Source of the DNA: Choanephora cucurbitarum
Lineage: Eukaryota; Mucoromycota; Mucoromycetes; Mucorales; Choanephoraceae
Reading direction: 5' to 3'
Length of the DNA stretch: 24,677 nucleotides
Assembly (NCBI GenBank): GCA_025331435.1
Contig: JAIWNI010000206.1
Coordinates: 1 to 24,677, forward strand
Shown: one piece after another, positions 10,817-18,391 of the stretch
How positions within the stretch are numbered: the first letter of the stretch is position 1
Layout: every line of letters begins with the position of its first letter
Translations under genes and position numbers: made by a program
Notes under the pieces: model-generated
What the model was told of the DNA's origin: nothing
Database searches by the model: none
The model's input: only the letters and a program-made list of their open reading frames with translations

Positions 10817-11883
10817 TCAGTGCCAGCCTAAATCACCCATGGGAAACAGAAGCGTATAATGTAGTGGCATATACAAAGCATGGTTTTGTGAAATAGCTCT
10901 ATATGATCGAGAACCCTCATTATCACGGAGATAGATACCAATATTTCTAAAACTTTCAGAAGTGCTTTCGTTCGGTATAATACCAGCAGCTTCATCAGAG
11001 GTGGGAAGATTTTCAGTACGATTATCTGATCCAGCTACTAACTTAATTCTCATTGAAGGAAAAATCCGAACAGATGGTGTTTCGCTTTTATCAATCTCAG
11101 TATTAATAAGAAGCTTATGTGCATTCTTATACAGTCTGACATAAGGATTTATTTCATGAAGCATTGATGTCAAACTACTTATGATTTCTCTATCCAAATC
11201 GCTGTTATTGCCTGCTCTAAGTGAAGCTGCAAACTGAGGATCGAAGATATACAACTGAGCATATTTTGTATTGTTGTTATTTTCAGATAAAAGAGGACCC
11301 TGAGTGTGATATACCTGACCATGGATTAGGAAAGGCATGTTGGAGATATCACTATTGCTTATTTCACAACCCAAAGAAGTAAAAGCAAAAGCAGCATTAT
11401 ATCTTCTGATGTTGTCTCTGAAGTGCCGGCCTCTGGTGCTTAATTCCTCAAACAAAGTTTTTAGAACTGAAGGTGGTTCTTGCAGGACTTCAAGTTTTGC
11501 TGCACCTGTCTTACAGCAACTCATCCAAAATTTGTTGCGGGATGTGCATTGAGATGGTAACTCAGCCTTCCAGTGTTTAGCTCCACAATCACCACGGATT
11601 TCGTTCATTGACCCCAGATAGGATGGTTGTAGGCGGCCAATCTCAGAAATATAAGCTGCTGGTTGTCGTACAGCTCTGGTTCTGCGTCTACCAGTTGACT
11701 CGTTTTGTTGTCTGCAGCGTACCTATTATTTTTTTGAGCCTGATAAAAAAAATAAGATACAGGTTTGAATAAACAAAAGCTGATACATACACGACACAAT
11801 TCACAGATTGCATAGTTAGACTCGAAGTCTTCTCTTCTACAGGTAGAACAAATTCTAGGGGCTATAGTAAGCTGATTGCTCAT
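10817..11883 (-). pseudogene. Helitron N-terminal region, spliced
   Basis: Exon 1 (11883-11791, 31 codons) holds a Cys4 pattern CSTC...CELC. A 68-nt intron (11790-11723) is inferred. Exon 2 from 11722 reads ESTGRRRTRAVRQPAAYISEIGRLQPSYLGS and joins in frame to MNEIRGDCGAKHWKAELPSQ, the conserved N-terminal domain found upstream of Helitron Rep. It continues through HFRDNIRRYNAAFAFTSLG, FLIHGQVYHTQGPLL, RIFPSMRIKLVAGS and LYMPLHYTLLFPMGDLGWH to a TGA at 10817-10819. The next 85 codons (GLRLSDGSTQLTQRLHYRYR...) belong to the same protein. Unspliced reading gives only a false 92-codon ORF ending at 11605. Confidence 0.78.
11723..11790 (-). other. Predicted intron in Helitron gene
   Basis: The donor CGT|GTATGT and acceptor AATAATAG|GTACGC give 68 nt. 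Its removal joins two frames so that the conserved Helitron N-terminal domain becomes continuous from ATG 11883. An alternative acceptor (TTTATCAG at 11740) also exists but leads into the wrong frame. Confidence 0.55.
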
Positions 11884-12010
11884 AATTGTTGTTAAGTGAA
11901 TAAAGCAAGAGAAGTAAGAGTGAAAAAAATATTAATCAGCAAAAGATACATTGGAACTCAGCATAACACGTGATCTGATAATTTAAATTTTCATTTTTCA
12001 GTATATATAT
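11884..12010 (-). other. Helitron 5' leader or junction region
   Basis: AT-rich sequence between the Helitron start codon and the inverted-repeat element at 12011. No gene was seen. The Helitron 5' tip is presumably here. Confidence 0.35.
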
Positions 12011-12445
12011 CACCGATAAAAAAATTTGACACGGACAACTAGCGTTACGTGTTTCATTTGTCCGTGTAGTTAACTGGTCAACACGGACAAAATTATTAGG
12101 TTGTCCTTGTCCAGAGTCGTACAAAAAAACAGCCAAACCTTAATTTTGAATAGCGCAAACGTATTTGGACTCATGTACTTTATTTCTTTAAACTCAATAC
12201 GGTTTATAGAATTATTTAGAACGATTTTTTGATTGGATTGTTTGATGGTTGGCTTTTATCTTCAAAAGTTATTTATAATAAAACTAATTCTATGATGCGT
12301 TTGAAATGCAATTGAGCAGGGTGGTTGCAGCCCAGTACACAAGGGGTGCAATAGCTTTAGACTGTTGAGTATTACAACGATATGCTTAAGTACCGCGACA
12401 AGAAAGCAAGAGACACAGTACAGAAAGGTTGTAGATATGCGACGA

Positions 12446-12497
12446 CTACGCATCAAATAGTTAGTAATAACTCTGAAGATATACGGAAATAACTTAC
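12446..12497 (-). other. Predicted intron in inverted-repeat element
   Basis: On the minus strand a GTAAGT donor, a TTACTAAC branch-point sequence and a GCGTAG acceptor enclose 52 nt, the same length as the two pogo introns. The flanking exons show no recognisable protein. Confidence 0.45.
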
Positions 12498-12550
12498 TTA
12501 GGCTGCTCACTGTTGGATAAGGCTCTATATGCATCAAGATTCGAATACTA

Positions 12551-12575
12551 CAGTCATCCCCCGATTTAGGGAACG
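12551..12575 (+). repeat. Left terminal inverted repeat of pogo element
   Basis: 25 bp starting CAGTCATCCCCCGATTTAGG, a perfect match to the reverse complement of 15484-15508, preceded by TA. Confidence 0.95.
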
Positions 12576-12577
12576 GT

Positions 12578-12621
12578 TTCGGTTCCCTCAACATCGTTCC
12601 CAAAATCAATATCGTTCCCTA
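12578..12621 (+). repeat. Subterminal repeat, left copy
   Basis: A 44-bp block beginning TTCGGTTCCCTCAA matches 15435-15478 in the same orientation at 38 of 44 positions. It contains three GTTCCC motifs and lies just inside the left terminal repeat. Confidence 0.75.
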
Positions 12622-12737
12622 TTGAAAATAAAGCTCCGCAGTGAAACTTTTAATCCCAGTTATAATAGCTCCGCACCAATGAAATTAGTTTAATATGTTA
12701 AGAATACTTTAATTATGCTTTAAGTGCAAATGTTTAT

Positions 12738-14440
12738 TTAATTATAGGAAGAAGAAGGAAGAAAGTAATCAACTACTTTTGACTGAGTGGTTTTCTGAGC
12801 AATTTTTTCAGACTCGACTTGCTTCATCATCTTAATTGCATCTATCAAGAAGTGCTCTTGAACTTCGGTTCTTGGGATAATGTTGGCAATGGTCATTTTC
12901 AACCCAAGAAGAAGTTCATCAATACTTGTCGTATTTTCATCTTCTACTTCATTGTCTTCATTCGTTTCTTCCAAAATGCTGAAATCCTCACCATCTTCCA
13001 AAGCCAAATCTTCACGCACTTGAATGCTTTCTTCATCCACAGCCAAGTCATATACCGCGGCTTCGATTTCCTCCATCATTCCTTCGGATTCGGCATTCAC
13101 AGTCTGCCGTATGCTTTCTAGTGTTGAATCAACTTCAGCTTCTTGGCCTTCGTTGATTGCAGCGGACACAGTTTTGCCTTTCATCAAGGTGGTATGCTGA
13201 AAGCAGTTGGTGATGGTTTGCGGGGTGACAAGATTCCATGCTGCTTTACAAAATTGCATTGCGTCTAACTGATTCACTTTGTACATGTCGTCGGTTGCTT
13301 CTCTGTTTCTCATGTATCTACAACCGCAGAGAATGGCTTGTTTTTTTCTAATTCAGTGTTTAGAAAACAGTAATATTTAGATCATTAAATATAGCTTACT
13401 TATAATTGCTTTTAAAGTTGGCGATGATACCAGCGTCTAGTGGTTGCACATGGCTTGTGGTGTTAGCTGGCAAGTGTTCTAATCTTACATTCTTTAATGA
13501 TAGGTCTTTTGAATGGCTGCTGGCATTGTCCAAGAGAAGAAGAATCTTTCGGTTCATCACACCCATTCTTCGGTCAATGAGTCTCATCATCTTGTTGAAT
13601 ATATGCTTGGTCATCCAAGCCTTTGAGTTATGGTAGTAGATGAAACCATGTTCGAAGCCTTTGAATAGAAATGTTTGTCTCAAACAGAGTTATAAGTGAG
13701 CTATGCGTACCTGTCTTTTTTTTAAAACATCTAGGCTTTTCAGCTTTACCAATGAACACTGGATCGAACTTGAAAGATCCATCGGCATTGCACATCAGAA
13801 CCACAGTGATTCGCTCCTTTCTGATCTTGGTGCCGGAAATGCGCTCTTTGGCATAGGTTCTCTTGACAACTTGGTTGTAGAACAATCCAGTTTCATCCAA
13901 ATTGAACACATCTCTAGGCTCATACTCAGCGATGATGTCTCTTAGCTCCTGCAAGCGGCGCTGAATGCTGTCAATGTTAATGTCAATAGAGGCAGCTTCA
14001 CCATGCAAGTTGAATGATCGCAAGGACTTTCTACTGATAAAGCGATCAAACCAGCCTTTGGATGCATTGAATTCGTCTTCTATTTGCATATCTTTGGCGA
14101 ATCGTAAGGCCATGCTTGAAATCAAGTATCCGCTAACTGGTAATTGCCTGGCTTGCATATTGAGGACGAACTTTTCGACTTGTTCTTCTAAAGCTACGAG
14201 ATTGGTGGTCTTCTTGCTCGTCTTCTGGAGATCTATTTCGCTCATAGAAAGAAGACTATCGTCTTGAACAATTCTGCTGATAACACCCTTGGAGAGAGGT
14301 TTTTCCAGATCGAATTCTTCTTTTGCCCAAGCACTTAGTTTAGAATAAGACCAATTGCTGTTATCGAAAAGCTTTTGCTTGATGGCTGCTTTACCAGAAA
14401 GTCTTAATCTTTTGCGGGAGTGTTGTAAAGTAGTGTCCAT
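12738..14440 (-). CDS. pogo/Tigger-family transposase, three exons, 532 codons
   Basis: Exons 14440-13711, 13658-13400 and 13347-12738 join into one intact 532-residue frame; both introns are 52 nt (GTACGC...CAAAG and GTAAGC...ATTAG). A basic stretch and Psq-like helix-turn-helix occupy about residues 9-60, a CENP-B-type DNA-binding domain about 80-150, and a DDE_1 domain about 170-330. The catalytic aspartates are D182 (FNLDETGLF), D287 (LLLLDNASSH) and D318 (HVQPLDAGI), a DD30D spacing typical of pogo/Fot1. The C-terminus is strongly acidic and ends with QSKVVDYF (518-525), a PCNA-binding-like box. It cuts and pastes the element at TA sites. I prefer ATG 14440 over 14524 because homology-like sequence begins there. 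Confidence 0.92.
13348..13399 (-). other. Intron 2 of pogo transposase
   Basis: 52 nt, donor GTAAGC, acceptor TTAG. Splicing turns a premature stop after NFKSNYK into the family-typical continuation KKQAILCGCRYMRNREATDD. Confidence 0.8.
13659..13710 (-). other. Intron 1 of pogo transposase
   Basis: 52 nt, donor GTACGC, acceptor CAAAG. Splicing gives CFKKKTGFEHGFIYYHNSKA, matching the usual transposase pattern between the first two catalytic aspartates. Unspliced reading ends at 13628. Confidence 0.8.
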
Positions 14441-15434
14441 TTTGAAAAAAGAGTGATTTATATTGACTACGAAACTTATTATTAGTCTATGCGTTCCGCA
14501 CAATTGCTTTTGTTGATCAATCAATTGAATGCTTACGATTTAGGTATGAAAAGTGATTGGTAGTAATAAAACTGTTACTGAGTTCATTCTAGTCAGTTTT
14601 TTTGAGAAGTATTTGTATTCTGATCATGAATTACCTTGTCCCAAAAATAATGCTAACATTGAAAATCTGAATCAATAATAAGGGATGTTGCTGCTTCAAG
14701 GGATAAATGACAGCTGCCATTGTTCAATTGGAAACACTTCAGGTTCATTGACTGAGTAGTCATGGTTGTGTTACAGTGAATCGCGGAGTTCAAGAACACG
14801 TGTTGAGAAAAACCCTTCATCAATAAAAGCTGTATACATCGACACTGTTTATGTAAAGTTTAGATTATTGTATAGGATCTGATATGTCTCATACATATTG
14901 CATAGTTGTGCTATATGAAATACTAATTAGCTGTCGTATTTTGCGTACATCTCAATTTCCAAGTAGATAATTCTGTGTTTGAATACCCAATCTCTTAACT
15001 TTTTTTGGAAACATGTCAGGGATGTTTACTTCAATATCACTCCGATGACAGGGATGTATGAAGTGGTTGATATGAAGCATTCACAACAAAGAAACTATGC
15101 AATGTACGCGACTTCACGCATGAAAAGTCAATTGCATGGTCGTCAACACAACAATATAATGACTTCATATTAACTTTGTATTTTTGACGCAATAGCCAAC
15201 ATAATATCACAGATAATCATGTTTTGATGGGCGGATGATGGGATATGAAAAAATTTATCATTCTTATTGTATTGAGACTGTCTAAAACAGAGTAACGGAA
15301 ATAATTTATAAAGCAATTCTGAAATATAATTGGCTCTCACTAGCGGCATATGAAATTAAATAAGGAACGGGTTGCCACAGGACCGTTCCCTATTCCTTAA
15401 AGCAATTATAAGGAACGTTAAGCGGTAACCGAAC
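14441..15434 (-). promoter_or_regulatory. Upstream region of pogo transposase gene
   Basis: About 1 kb inside the element between the transposase start and the right subterminal repeats. A TATAAAT on the minus strand at about 14456-14463 is a possible promoter element but is close to the ATG. No convincing ORF was seen. GTTCCCT/AGGAACG motifs begin near 15363. Confidence 0.4.
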
Positions 15435-15478
15435 TTCGGTTCCCTCAAGACCGTTCTCTAAATCAAAATCGTTCTCTA
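15435..15478 (+). repeat. Subterminal repeat, right copy
   Basis: Direct-orientation partner of 12578-12621 (38 of 44 bp). Because the terminal repeats are inverted and these blocks are direct, the two ends of the element are not simple mirror images. Confidence 0.75.
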
Positions 15479-15483
15479 AATGT

Positions 15484-15508
15484 CGTTCCCTAAATCGGGG
15501 GATGACTG
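15484..15508 (-). repeat. Right terminal inverted repeat of pogo element
   Basis: Perfect 25-bp reverse complement of 12551-12575, followed by the TA duplication at 15509-15510. Confidence 0.95.
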
Positions 15509-15510
15509 TA

Positions 15511-16218
15511 TCTTTAAAAAAAAGGACAGGTTTCGCTTACCTTACCTTACCTTAAAGCATGATCTCTGTGTCGCCCAACCGTTAGAATAACTAAAGCTGA
15601 TATAATAATTTAGCGATAAGTCTTTAAAGATTATATTGTTATTTATTAATTACCTTGAGCAGTTGAAAAACTTCTTGGGTTTATTGACCCGGGCCTTCCA
15701 AGGATACAAAGCGATACATTGGAAACTACATGCGCTAGATTCAGTTATACGCTAAAACAAAAGACCATTTAATTGCCTACCTTGTTGTATCAGCGAACGT
15801 CTTTGTGAGGAACCCAAATAATAAAGATAAAAAATACAAGTAAAAGAAAGAGTAAAAAATAAAATTCGTTACATGGTTAAGAAAGCGCGAAAGTCAACTT
15901 CTTCAATTTTCCAAAAAAAAAAAGTTCACTAATCTGCTGGTATAACTACTGCTTTATTCCCAGCCAAATGGTTTCCTTTTTCCTTGTTTTTGTACCGCCT
16001 CTTGATTTTTTTGTAATATTTAACAAAATAGATGCTAAAAATGTAAAAATTGTAAGACAGGTTGATGGCGCTGGAAAGTGGAAAAGTCTTTAGGCACTTG
16101 AATAAGTATGGAACTGAACTAAACTCAACAATTTTTGCGGTACAAAGTGAAGAAGTAGCTACAAAAGGGAACTGTCTTTCATTTCGCAACCAAAAAAGAA
16201 AATGATGTGTAACTACAG
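15511..16218. other. Right interior of the inverted-repeat element, no identified gene
   Basis: AT-rich sequence. A minus-strand 97-codon frame (16222-15929) has no recognisable domain. Minus-strand GTAAG donors in tandem (15533-15556), a candidate donor AAG|GTAATT near 15650 and a candidate AAG|GTAGGC near 15783 suggest splicing. I could not assemble a coherent protein. Confidence 0.35.
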
Positions 16219-16489
16219 ACACGGACAGAAGATTTTGAGATGTGTCTTTCCATATTAGGGTTATGGAACGGAATTATGACCACTTTGTCCCTATTTTTAC
16301 GTTCTGACACAGAAATTAGACACTTAACTCATGAATCCGTGTCCAGATTTTAATCGGTGTATAGATACCTCTTTATTATTGGACTAGCTTCTGCTGATTT
16401 CGCAATTGCTTCTCTTTATTATTGGGTTATATTTTGCATTCGTCATTAAATTATGGATGTATCATTGGGTCATTTGTAGATGTTTAGAG

Positions 16490-17530
16490 GCTTATAATAG
16501 TGGCTTTTATTTATATAAATGAATTCTAGCTATAAAAATGTGGCTTATTTTCAGCAGAAATGCTGGGGGCATCGCTGGGGATACTGGGGGAAATCAGGCG
16601 TACTATACCAGGGATTCGGGCTGATAATACAGGAAAAATCAGGCTTAAATAACAAAAAACCCAGGCGAAATTAACAGGCAAAATAATAGGAAATACTAGG
16701 GCGAATCTGCAGAAAACACTGGACAGAATTAGCAGGGCAGGCAGGCAAAATGACAGGGCATGCGGGCTAAATAACAAGAAATACTAGGCCTAATTAACAG
16801 TAAAAATTAGTCGTCAATTATCGAGACAATAGTGTTGGAGATTTACCTGTAGCTGTAATAGCGCAGAACTACGAAAGAACGTTTGTTTGACACACAGAAA
16901 GGTAGCAAAAGCGTTGACAAGGTTAGACACTGTTGAAAAGAGAAAATAAAAAAGATTAAGTCAATTTGAAGCAGAATAATAAAAGCCATTTTTTACTTAC
17001 GTCAATAATAAGGCTAAGCTACTTGGCCAGGGAAGCGAAACATCATAATCAAGCTATTGGGGCCTAAAGAGGGATGTTAGGTTAATCACACTGGATATTA
17101 TAGATAGCATTTAAACACTTACACATAAAACAACCCTTCAAACAAAGACTAGGCAGCGGTATCTATGAGACAAGAGGCTATATGGGTTAATTAGAAAGTT
17201 ATATGGATACTCAATGACTATGCTCTTACCTAAAACCATGGAAATACTAAATGCAATATCCCAACAGTAGTGGAGTGTGTTCTATTAAGCCTATAACAAG
17301 AAAGCAATGAGTACAAAGAGCAACAGTATACTGAATAATCATTACCTTGGATACCATAAAAAAAATTTTCAAAAAATAATCACCCAAATAAGTAATGTTT
17401 ACACGTCATCTACAAAAAAGAAGAAAGAAAGGAGAAGGCAAAAAAAGGATTAAGAAAAGTTTCAAGTTGAAATAACTTATTTCTGATTGCCGAAAAAATA
17501 TCTAAACCAATGGAAATTCGTTTCCTTACC
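16490..17530 (-). ncRNA. Candidate multi-exon long non-coding RNA
   Basis: The minus strand shows a run of well-formed introns: 17529-17410 (120 nt, GTAAGG...TTTTTTGTAG), 17345-17291 (55, GTAATG...TTATAG), 17229-17163 (67, GTAAGA...CTCATAG), 17122-17064 (59, GTAAGT...CTTTAG), 16999-16930 (70, GTAAGT...CAACAG) and 16846-16790 (57, GTAAAT...AATTAG with a GACTAAT branch site). The exons between are only 64, 61, 40, 64 and 83 nt and hit stops quickly in all three frames, so no protein is likely. The last exon runs through the degenerate repeat (16789 on). An AATAAA on the minus strand at 16506-16511 may end the transcript. The 5' start is unknown, near or above 17580. No box C/D or H/ACA snoRNA was evident in the introns. 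Confidence 0.55.
16561..16817. repeat. Degenerate ~22-bp tandem repeat (minisatellite)
   Basis: Roughly ten loosely conserved units around the plus-strand pattern AATAACAGGAAATACTAGGC run through this block, for example ATAACAAGAAATACTAGGCC and ATTAACAGGCAAAATAATAG. Copies differ by substitutions and small indels. On the minus strand it gives a hydrophobic pseudo-ORF (16777-16526) that is only a reflection of the repeat. One more copy-like piece lies inside the third exon of the candidate non-coding RNA (17230-17254). Confidence 0.65.
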
Positions 17531-17593
17531 TACAAAGAGAGCGGAAGACATTCAATTCAACTCAGTGTAAAGTACGCAAGATGTACCTGAAAA

Positions 17594-17600
17594 TATAAAT
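17594..17600 (+). promoter_or_regulatory. TATA box of the 17650 gene
   Basis: TATAAAT lies 50 bp before the ATG at 17650, a normal fungal distance. The same interval probably contains the start region of the divergent minus-strand transcript, so a shared promoter is possible. Confidence 0.45.
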
Positions 17601-17649
17601 ACATGACTTTGCGAGGCAAACCCAATTCATCAACACTTATTTCTCTATA

Positions 17650-18070
17650 ATGGATCGCCAAATTTCTCAAGTTTCTGGGTCCTCCTCTCGCCCTCGTGTC
17701 ATTCGTTCTGCCGCCCCTACCAATCGTGTCTACGAAGCGCGCATGCTCAACCTTGAGTCTCGTTTGGGTGCAGTTGAAGCCTTTCTTCCTGCTGCTCCTG
17801 AATCTCGTGCTCGCAGAAGAATGAATCACAGAAGCGCGACAATTAGTGTAAGTTAGTTTTTTTTGATTTGGCGGTATCCGTTATGATTAATCTGATTGTT
17901 TCTGTTGGTAGGGATACATCCGCGATGCCATTGACGAAGCAGAGGCTGCTGGATATGTATTCGACCTCAACCACTCTTTGCTTTTCAAACCAGTCATCAT
18001 AGCAGAGGGTGACCAAACCAAATACAACTCTCATGTACATGAAAAGGTTTTTGAACTGGCCGGCAACTGA
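17650..18070 (+). CDS. Unrecognised two-exon gene truncated by a retrotransposon
   Basis: Exon 1 (17650-17847) encodes MDRQISQVSGSSSRPRVIRS... and a short coiled-coil-like stretch (YEARMLNLESRLGAVEAFL). A 64-nt phase-0 intron (17848-17911, GTAAGT...TGGTAG) follows. Exon 2 continues GYIRDAIDEAEAAGYVFDL...VHEKVFELAGN to TGA 18068-18070, giving 118 residues. Beyond it the same frame stays protein-like (FKDGARMALDQRLNHNVVVA, then TGA 18146-18148, NLFNNLVKAHKLNMLPM) right up to the chromovirus LTR at 18201. The original protein was therefore longer; both TGAs may be former tryptophans. I recognise no family, and it could be a host gene or part of another element. Confidence 0.55.
17848..17911 (+). 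other. Predicted intron in the 17650 gene
   Basis: 64 nt with a perfect GTAAGT donor and TTGGTAG acceptor, phase 0. The downstream exon stays open for 52 codons. Confidence 0.7.
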
Positions 18071-18200
18071 TTCAAAGACGGCGCAAGAATGGCTCTTGAT
18101 CAACGCCTAAATCACAATGTAGTCGTAGCTATCGAAGAGCGTATTTGAAATCTGTTCAATAATCTGGTGAAGGCTCACAAGCTAAACATGTTGCCAATGG

Positions 18201-18348
18201 TGATGTATCGTAATTATGGTACATCATTAGAATTCCGATATCAAACTCAGCTCAGTCTGAATGTTTACTTTATACTCACAGTCCTTCAAAATCAATAAGA
18301 CCTTCTCTTTAATCTTGTTTAACTTTCTAGTTGTAACCTGATAAATCA
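18201..18348 (+). repeat. 5' LTR (148 bp) of chromovirus
   Basis: It starts TGATGTATCGTAATTATGGT and ends CCTGATAAATCA. Its first 26 bases form a near-perfect inverted repeat. It differs from 24530-24677 at six positions, five of them transitions. Confidence 0.88.
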
Positions 18349-18391
18349 TTTTTTTAAACACGCAAACAAAGCCTAGTTTTATTATCTGGAA

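Larger units (their letters stand above)
7555..12010 (-). mobile_element. Helitron, main portion (Rep-helicase), inactivated
   Basis: On the minus strand this contains the long Helitron Rep-helicase gene from ATG 11883 down to the retrotransposon insertion at 7555. The last part of the gene lies at 3173-2958. The reading frame is preserved for more than 1,200 codons with only two nonsense codons, then degrades within the helicase. The 5' terminus (a TC start) should lie between 11884 and about 12010, next to the inverted-repeat element that begins at 12011, but I could not pinpoint it. Confidence 0.75.
12551..15508 (-). mobile_element. pogo/Tigger-type DNA transposon, apparently intact
   Basis: The element is 2958 bp and bounded by perfect 25-bp inverted repeats starting CAGTCATCCCCCGATTTAGG, with a TA on each side (12549-12550 and 15509-15510), the pogo target duplication. 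It carries one minus-strand gene with two introns encoding a CENP-B-like transposase. The region between the gene start and the right end (14441-15483, ~1 kb) has no convincing gene and presumably holds the promoter. Both ends carry extra copies of GTTCCCT-type motifs. It sits inside the older inverted-repeat element. Confidence 0.93.
12011..16359. mobile_element. Old inverted-repeat DNA element, interrupted by pogo
   Basis: The left end CACCGATAAAAAAATTTGAC (12011 on) followed by ACGGAC mirrors the right end, whose reverse complement is CACCGATTAAAATCTGGACACGGA (from 16359 inwards). Further inside both ends carry more copies of an ACACGGACA-type motif in both orientations (12029, 12060, 12081; 16219, 16337). 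Without the pogo insertion the element would be about 1.39 kb. I recognise no transposase in it. At least one well-formed minus-strand intron (12446-12497) and GTAAG donors at 15533-15556 suggest a spliced transcript. The superfamily is not assignable; TA-rich flanks fit Tc1/mariner or a foldback element. Confidence 0.45.

Noticed and set aside
11605..11883. Separate 92-residue Cys-rich protein upstream of the Helitron gene
   Set aside because: Its second half is intron plus wrong-frame sequence; splicing 11790-11723 joins its first 31 codons to the Helitron N-terminal domain.
14979..15173. Plus-strand 64-codon ORF within the pogo element
   Set aside because: It has no ATG at the nominal start and no similarity to known pogo accessory proteins; likely chance.
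15929..16222. Minus-strand 97-codon ORF in the inverted-repeat element
   Set aside because: No recognisable motif, an AT-driven Phe/Tyr/Lys composition, and probable intron-like sequence inside it; not supported as a gene.
16526..16777. Minus-strand hydrophobic 83-codon ORF resembling a membrane protein
   Set aside because: It is a direct reading of the degenerate tandem repeat; the hydrophobic residues come from the repeat's pyrimidine-rich minus strand, and there is no independent coding evidence.
16790..17529. snoRNA host gene as explanation for the spliced non-coding transcript
   Set aside because: I looked for box C (RTGATGA) with box D (CTGA) pairs and H/ACA features in the introns and saw none; most introns are too short to hold one.
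4970..18148. UGA decoded as tryptophan (altered genetic code)
   Set aside because: The intact pogo gene and other frames use TGG for Trp, some of the stops are TAG or TAA, and frameshifts accompany them. Decay of dead elements explains the pattern.
18349..18363. Self-priming (Tf1-like) primer site after the chromovirus 5' LTR
   Set aside because: The sequence after the LTR lacks TGG, but I found no convincing complement to it within the LTR, so self-priming cannot be supported.
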